DNA of 64,000 nt from Myxococcales bacterium (GTDB lineage: Bacteria; Myxococcota_A; Polyangia; Fen-1088). Under the pieces are notes generated by a model. The model was not told the DNA's origin. It did not search any database and saw only the letters and a list, made by a program, of their open reading frames with translations. Below are positions 60,055 to 64,000 of the stretch, one piece after another (positions within the stretch are counted from its first letter, which is position 1; each line of letters opens with the position of its first letter). The stretch covers positions 1-64,000 of the forward strand of contig PLNW01000087.1 of NCBI GenBank assembly GCA_003142855.1, in the 5' to 3' direction. A program made the position numbers and the translations under genes.

Positions 60055-61073
60055 GACGGCCTGTCTTTCACGGCACGGGTCATGGCCGTGATGCTGGCCA
60101 AGGTCGTCGATGTTGACAGCCCGCAGGCAGGCGCGATGATGTCCACCCCGTCGCGCACGAGCTCCACTGCGCGCTCAGCGATCTTGTCGGGCGCTCCCCA
60201 CTGCAAGAGGTACGTGCTCAGATTGCCCATGGTGACCAGGGCGGGCGAGTCGGCCTTCAATCCTTTGAGGCTGACCATGGCATCCACGCTGATGGCGTCG
60301 CTGGCCAATCCCGGCAAAAGGCGGGTGCCGTTGCCCAGTTTTCCGCAAATGTGCACGATCACCGGCGTGGCCAGGGCATGAATCGCGCCGATCAGATCAT
60401 TCAGGTAATGAACCGCATATTCCTGGAAAAGCTGCGGGCCCAGAATCTCGACGGTGGCCGTCGGATCGCCCACGGCAATGACGGTGGCGCCGGCCGCGAC
60501 CAGCGCGCCCGCGTATTCGGCCAGCACCGCTGTGACCTGGCCCAACACGCGGTGGGCGTCCTCGCGCCGGGTGCGTAGTTCCTTGAGAAATGTGACCGGA
60601 TCCACGATCGACGCCGCCACACTCACCGGGCCAGTCAGGGTTGCCACCACGGGAAAGTCGGGACGCTTTCGGCTCAACCGGTCCACCGCTTCGGCCACCA
60701 CCATTGCGCGTCCTCCACGTACTGCGTTTGCAGTAATCTCCACCTTGGTCAGCGACGTGAATGCCTCGGACTGAATTTTTGGTTCGCAGGCCAGCGTGCC
60801 GTGATCGATGCGGCTGCCGAATAGCTCGGCTTCCACGGTCATGCAAAAGGGGACGCCAATGTTCTCGAAGCCGGTGTGCTCGCTCACCGCCTCGGCCAGA
60901 GCGGCCATCTTGGCACCAGAAAAGTGCGCCTCGGGCAGGGTGAGCCCGGTCTTCTGCATCACCTCGACAATGGCCGCATTCATCATTCCGCCCGTGCAGA
61001 TCACCGGCGGCCGATCCACCAGCTTCTTGCTCAGAACGTCCAGCAGACGCTCGCGCGGCGCCAATGGACTCAT
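60051..61073 (-). CDS. UroD-family corrinoid methyltransferase (MtaA/MtpA-like) 1
   Basis: A 340-residue protein of the uroporphyrinogen decarboxylase superfamily. The zinc-type motif of methyltransferases is present: HIC in VIVHICGKLGNG and a later cysteine in IIAPACGLSTSTT. True UroD lacks this pattern. Members move methyl groups between a substrate or thiol and a corrinoid protein (MtaA, MtbA, MtsA, MtpA, CmuA). Two copies in tandem suggest one takes methyl from the substrate and one delivers it to an acceptor. ATG 61073 overlaps the second copy by 4 bases. Confidence 0.88.
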   Translation of the reverse strand: MSPLAPRERLLDVLSKKLVDRPPVICTGGMMNAAIVEVMQKTGLTLPEAHFSGAKMAALAEAVSEHTGFENIGVPFCMTVEAELFGSRIDHGTLACEPKIQSEAFTSLTKVEITANAVRGGRAMVVAEAVDRLSRKRPDFPVVATLTGPVSVAASIVDPVTFLKELRTRREDAHRVLGQVTAVLAEYAGALVAAGATVIAVGDPTATVEILGPQLFQEYAVHYLNDLIGAIHALATPVIVHICGKLGNGTRLLPGLASDAISVDAMVSLKGLKADSPALVTMGNLSTYLLQWGAPDKIAERAVELVRDGVDIIAPACGLSTSTTLASITAMTRAVKDRPS

Positions 61074-62116
61074 GCGCTGGCCCCGGTCAAATGTGGCGGC
61101 CAGCCGATTTCGTCCACGGCGCGTACCATGGCGTCGATATTGGCGAACGGAGTTTCCGTGGGCAGGCTGCAACCTGTTGCAACCACGAAGCCGCGTGGAC
61201 TGTCGCCCCCCTCGCGCACGCAGGTGCGCACCGCCTCGCGCACGCCAGCGGGATCGCTTTCAAACAGCACGGACACGGGTGGCACGTTGCCCATCAGTCG
61301 GACCCGTTTCCCAACTGCGGCCTTGACCTCGGTCAAGCTGGCCTCGTTGTCGATGGACAGACAGTCCGCGCCGGTGTCAGCCATCAGGGCCCAAACCGGC
61401 CGCGTCTTGCCACAGATGTGGAGAGTGACCGACTTCCCCCGACCGCGAATGTGCATCACCAACCGTTCCAGGTAGGGCAGCCCGAATTCGCGGAACTGGC
61501 GCGGACTCACCACCGTGGACGACAGCATGGGATCGGTGATGCTCGGCGAGGCGCCCGCATCCAAGATGGAGTCCGCCCAGCGCAACGCTGTCTCCAGGGA
61601 AATCTCGCACAGGTGTCGCACCACTGCGGGCTCGCGCAAGGCCAGCCGCGCGAGCGTCTCGGCGCCCACCAGAAACGAGGCATTGGTGAAAGGGCCCGTC
61701 ACCGCAGCCGTGACCGCCACCTCGTCCCCCAGGTCGTCCACCACGCGCGCCACTGCCTCGCGATGCGCGGGCAGACAGCCATCCTTGCCTGGATCCGCCG
61801 GTAGCAGACGATCCACGTCGTGTGCGCTGGCGATAGCGGGCTCCTGCAAGTACGCGGTTTCGTCTTCCGGCACGCGCACCTTGGCGCCCATGGCCTCGGC
61901 TTGCACGTACAGATCCGTGAATACGCGAACCACGTCGTAGCCAAAACGGCGATACGCCGCCGTGTGGGCTCGCGCCAGCAATTCACCCGATCGACGAATC
62001 TCCGCTGTGCGCACGCCGATCACCCTCGCGGCCGTGTTGCCCACAATGGGCACACAGGGCAGCCGATCCAGGGGACGGCCCGCAGCCAGGGCCGCGAAAC
62101 GCTCGACTGGCGTCAC
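61070..62116 (-). CDS. UroD-family corrinoid methyltransferase (MtaA/MtpA-like) 2
   Basis: A 348-residue paralogue of the previous gene. The HXC motif is HICGKTRPV and the third ligand probably the cysteine in VVATGCSLPTETP. RVFTDLYVQAEAMGAKVRVPEDE and SVVSPRQFREFGLPYLERLV are family blocks. Identity to copy 1 is low, so roles probably differ. The GTG start at 62116 overlaps the corrinoid protein stop (GTGA). Confidence 0.88.
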   Translation of the reverse strand: MTPVERFAALAAGRPLDRLPCVPIVGNTAARVIGVRTAEIRRSGELLARAHTAAYRRFGYDVVRVFTDLYVQAEAMGAKVRVPEDETAYLQEPAIASAHDVDRLLPADPGKDGCLPAHREAVARVVDDLGDEVAVTAAVTGPFTNASFLVGAETLARLALREPAVVRHLCEISLETALRWADSILDAGASPSITDPMLSSTVVSPRQFREFGLPYLERLVMHIRGRGKSVTLHICGKTRPVWALMADTGADCLSIDNEASLTEVKAAVGKRVRLMGNVPPVSVLFESDPAGVREAVRTCVREGGDSPRGFVVATGCSLPTETPFANIDAMVRAVDEIGWPPHLTGASA

Positions 62117-62787
62117 GGCACTCTCGACTCCGCTGGCGCCTGGCGCAGGCGCGTGGCCACTGCCACGGCACCCGAGGCATTGGCCGCGTAGCCGTCCGCG
62201 CCGATGCGATTGGCAAACTGCTGCGAGACCGGGCCACCACCCACCATCACCTTGATGCGCGAACGCGCCTGCTTTTCGTCCAGCAGCCGAATCACCTTGG
62301 ACATGGCGCCCATGGTGGTGGTCATCAGAGTGGACAGGCCGATGATGTGCGCGCCCACGGACTCGGCCCGTTCCACGAAGGTTGCAGGGGGCACGTCGCG
62401 GCCCAGGTCCACCACCTCGAAACCGGCCGTTTCCAGCATGATCTTCACCAGATTCTTGCCGATGTCGTGCGTGTCGCCCTCCACCACGCCGATGACCACG
62501 ATTCCCTTCTTGCGCTCCCCGGCCCCGCTTGGCAGGTGCGGCTGCAACACGCGCAGGCCCGCATACATGGCGTCCGAGCAGATGAGCAACTCGGGAATGA
62601 AATACTCCTCGCGCTCGAACAGGTCGCCCGCCCGGCGCATGCCGTCCACCAGGCCCGCCTCGATGCCACGCCCGGGATCGATCCTCTGCACCAGCAGTTT
62701 CTGCGAGAGTCGGACCGTTTCAGCCTCGTCCATGGCCAGCACGGCCTCGGACAGGCGATTTAGCAGCGAAGCTTCTTCCTGTGACAT
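62113..62787 (-). CDS. Corrinoid (B12-binding) methyl-carrier protein
   Basis: A 224-residue MtbC/MtaC-like protein. Residues 1-90 are the helical cap (B12-binding_2; EYFIPELLICSDAMYAGL). Residues about 95-224 are the cobalamin Rossmann domain with the lower-ligand motif EGDTHDIGKNL (DxHxxG), GFEVVDLGRDVPP and KVMVGGGPVS. It carries methyl-cobalt between the two methyltransferases. ATG 62787 is the first residue of the usual family start; the long open frame upstream belongs to no real gene. Confidence 0.93.
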   Translation of the reverse strand: MSQEEASLLNRLSEAVLAMDEAETVRLSQKLLVQRIDPGRGIEAGLVDGMRRAGDLFEREEYFIPELLICSDAMYAGLRVLQPHLPSGAGERKKGIVVIGVVEGDTHDIGKNLVKIMLETAGFEVVDLGRDVPPATFVERAESVGAHIIGLSTLMTTTMGAMSKVIRLLDEKQARSRIKVMVGGGPVSQQFANRIGADGYAANASGAVAVATRLRQAPAESRVP

Positions 62788-62792
62788 GCAAT

Positions 62793-63632
62793 CTACCTTT
62801 GCCAGAACAGAGCACGGCGCTTGACCCGGTCGAGCGCACGCATGCAAACAAAGGTCACTGCGCCAGTGAACAGGATGCCTGCCACCATGCGCGGATAGTC
62901 GGCGAAGTCGGCGTAGAACTGCACGAAGCGGCCCAAGCCAGCGTTGGCGCCGAACAGCTCGGCCACAGTGAGCATGATGAAGGACATGGCCAGGCCGACT
63001 GACATGCCGGAAAAGATGTGAGTCAGCGACGATGGAAACACCACCCGACGCAAGTATTCGGCTTTGCCCAAGCCCAGCACGCGCGCGTTGTCGCGCAGCC
63101 GCTGCGGCACCGACGCGGCCCCGGCCGTGGCATTGACGAAGATGGGCCAGAACGCGCCAATGAACACCACTGCAATCGCGGCGCTGCGAAACCCGGGCAA
63201 GAGCGCAATGGCGTAGGGCACGTACACAGTCGGCGGGACCGGGGCCACCACGCGCGTGAACGGCACCGTCAACCGCTCCAGCCAGCGCGTTGTCCCCGCC
63301 AGAATGCCCAGCACCACGCCGGCCACGACGGCTGCGGCGTAGCCCGGGATCAAGATGATGAACGACGAAAACGTCCCTTTGCCCAGCTCGGGCAAAGAAG
63401 CCCACAGGGCCTGGGCCGTCAGCAACGGCGACGGAAATAGGAATCTGTTGCGCGCCGGCACCACCCAGGCCACGAGCTGCCAGAGAAACACCAGCCCAAT
63501 CAGCAAGCACCAGCCTTCCTTGCCCGACAGGCGCGCCGTCAGCCGACGCGGCGTCAGCGTCGGTCGCGCGGCGGACGCCGGCAGATCCGCGAAAGCCATC
63601 GAGGCCACGCCACTTGCCCTGACCTCGCTCAT
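62793..63632 (-). CDS. ABC transporter permease, SsuC/TauC type
   Basis: A 279-residue permease with a 45-residue N-terminal extension and about six membrane segments. PVPPTVYVPYAIALLPGF, the EAA loop LRDNARVLGLGKAEYLRRVVFPSS and AELFGANAGLGRFVQFYADFADYPR match the permease at 36130. ATG 63632 is chosen because, before insertion of the MITE-like element, it would have overlapped the upstream stop as ATGA; an in-frame ATG at 63908 now reads through the element. It is 5 bases from the corrinoid protein gene, linking uptake to methyl transfer. Confidence 0.9.
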   Translation of the reverse strand: MSEVRASGVASMAFADLPASAARPTLTPRRLTARLSGKEGWCLLIGLVFLWQLVAWVVPARNRFLFPSPLLTAQALWASLPELGKGTFSSFIILIPGYAAAVVAGVVLGILAGTTRWLERLTVPFTRVVAPVPPTVYVPYAIALLPGFRSAAIAVVFIGAFWPIFVNATAGAASVPQRLRDNARVLGLGKAEYLRRVVFPSSLTHIFSGMSVGLAMSFIMLTVAELFGANAGLGRFVQFYADFADYPRMVAGILFTGAVTFVCMRALDRVKRRALFWQR

Positions 63633-63638
63633 ATCCCC

Positions 63639-63903
63639 CATAGGCGTTGAGCGGGTCCACCGCGTGTGCAGAGGGCCATTCGCGATTCGAGGGCACAAGT
63701 CTTCGAGTCGGGTCACCCCTCTCCCTCCGGGAGAGGGGTTTGGGGGTGAGGGTGAGGGTGAGGCTTCCACTGAGCCGGACGCTGAAGTCACCAAAGTGCT
63801 GTAACCGCGCCCTCGGCACGATTCGACGTGCAATGCAGTACCCTCACCCCGGCCCTCTCCCAGAGGGAGAGGGTGGTCTACCTGCGGCCGCTTAACGCCT
63901 ATG
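63639..63903 (-). mobile_element. MITE-like element with 16-bp terminal repeats and 11-bp target duplication
   Basis: A 265-bp non-coding element. The plus-strand left end CATAGGCGTTGAGCGG (63639-63654) and the inverted right end CATAGGCGTTAAGCGG (63903-63888) match in 15 of 16 bases. The perfect direct repeat CTCATATCCCC flanks it at 63628-63638 and 63904-63914. Inside are two GGGAGAGGG/CCCTCTCCC palindromes with adjacent GGGTGAGGG tracts (63715-63765 and 63841-63873), a widespread bacterial repeat type. Strand is arbitrary. It separates two genes that previously overlapped. Confidence 0.85.
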
Positions 63904-63904
63904 C

Positions 63905-64000
63905 TCATATCCCCTCGGCCTCCGCCACCGTGTCCGCGGCCGACAGCCGCTGCAGCATGTCGCCCTGCAAGTAGTCGGTGACGGCCTTGCGCAAGCCCTG
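63905..64000 (-). CDS. C-terminal end of a gene cut by the window edge
   Basis: The minus-strand frame from 64000 reads QGLRKAVTDYLQGDMLQRLS and continues to ..AEAEGI, stopping at TGA 63907-63905. It lies directly before the ABC permease gene in operon order, so an ABC ATPase or binding protein is likely, but 31 residues are too few to identify it. The target duplication of the MITE-like element preserved its stop codon. Confidence 0.6.
   Translation of the reverse strand, partial: QGLRKAVTDYLQGDMLQRLSAADTVAEAEGI

Noticed and set aside
62788-63819. N-terminal extension making a 568-residue version of the corrinoid protein
   Set aside because: The extension is out of frame with, and overlaps, the permease and runs through the MITE-like element. 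The family start is ATG 62787.
63633-63908. A longer permease starting at ATG 63908
   Set aside because: The extra 92 residues are translated repeat sequence (PLPLGEGRGEG-type). The original start is ATG 63632, restored when the insertion is removed.
1-64000. CRISPR arrays, rRNA genes and tRNA genes
   Set aside because: I saw no regularly spaced direct repeats, no rRNA-like stretch and no convincing cloverleaf with a T-loop in this window; a dedicated tRNA scan was not possible.

Overview
The window is GC-rich, Gram-negative-type DNA. It encodes an outer-membrane beta-barrel protein and two lipoproteins, and most genes sit in tightly packed operons with 4-base start/stop overlaps. Corrinoid methyltransferases, a 2-oxoacid:ferredoxin oxidoreductase and several oxygen-sensitive Fe-S proteins point to an anaerobic or microaerobic lifestyle. 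A family 2 encapsulin with a cysteine desulfurase cargo would fit a deltaproteobacterial or myxococcotal lineage. That placement is inference from gene content; no rRNA or tRNA gene is visible.

Almost the whole window is a sulfur island. Positions 1-2750 carry a mobility-type fragment (a small gene cut by the window edge and a relaxase) and a broken pcm gene. On the minus strand, 12115 to 3687 holds a run of sulfur genes: a family 2A encapsulin shell and its cysteine desulfurase cargo, a rhodanese, serine acetyltransferase, an XRE-cupin regulator, O-acetylhomoserine sulfhydrylase, a ThiS-like sulfur carrier, its E1-like adenylyltransferase, a JAMM peptidase and cysteine synthase. The last five resemble the protein-thiocarboxylate route to cysteine/homocysteine. 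Positions 12370-17515 hold a cysteine synthase-rhodanese fusion, a cupin protein, a second regulator, and the reverse transsulfuration pair (cystathionine beta-synthase and gamma-lyase).

On the plus strand, 17730-28096 is a complete assimilatory sulfate operon: sulfate ABC transporter, APS reductase, ATP sulfurylase, two siroheme genes, and a sulfite reductase fused to a TusA domain. It is followed by 28369-33563 (metY, metX, metW, cysK, cysE). Together these convert sulfate to sulfide and then to cysteine and homocysteine, with redundant enzymes at most steps.

Positions 33584-52233 contain three ABC importer sets of the sulfonate/taurine/nitrate (SsuABC/TauABC/NitT) class. Two of them include QueG-like double [4Fe-4S] proteins, and the third sits with an unusual radical SAM protein and an FMN-type protein. 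This stretch also has a NifX-like protein, a DUF4395/thioredoxin-like membrane protein, alanine dehydrogenase, and a MacB-like export module with DUF4418, an outer-membrane protein, a redoxin lipoprotein and a YtkA-like lipoprotein.

Positions 64000-52241 (minus strand) form one translationally coupled operon: an upstream gene (cut by the window edge), an ABC permease, a corrinoid protein, two UroD-family methyltransferases with zinc-type motifs, a corrinoid activase, DUF1847, a PaaK-like CoA ligase, a methionine-aminotransferase-like enzyme and a four-subunit 2-oxoacid:ferredoxin oxidoreductase. In this setting it could be a pathway that transaminates, oxidatively decarboxylates and S-demethylates methionine-derived or other methylthio compounds; that is the most interesting hypothesis in the window. 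A 265-bp MITE-like element with an 11-bp target duplication is inserted exactly at the stop/start overlap of the first two genes without breaking either.

Several genes show a -10 hexamer exactly 6 nt before the start codon, suggesting leaderless transcription.
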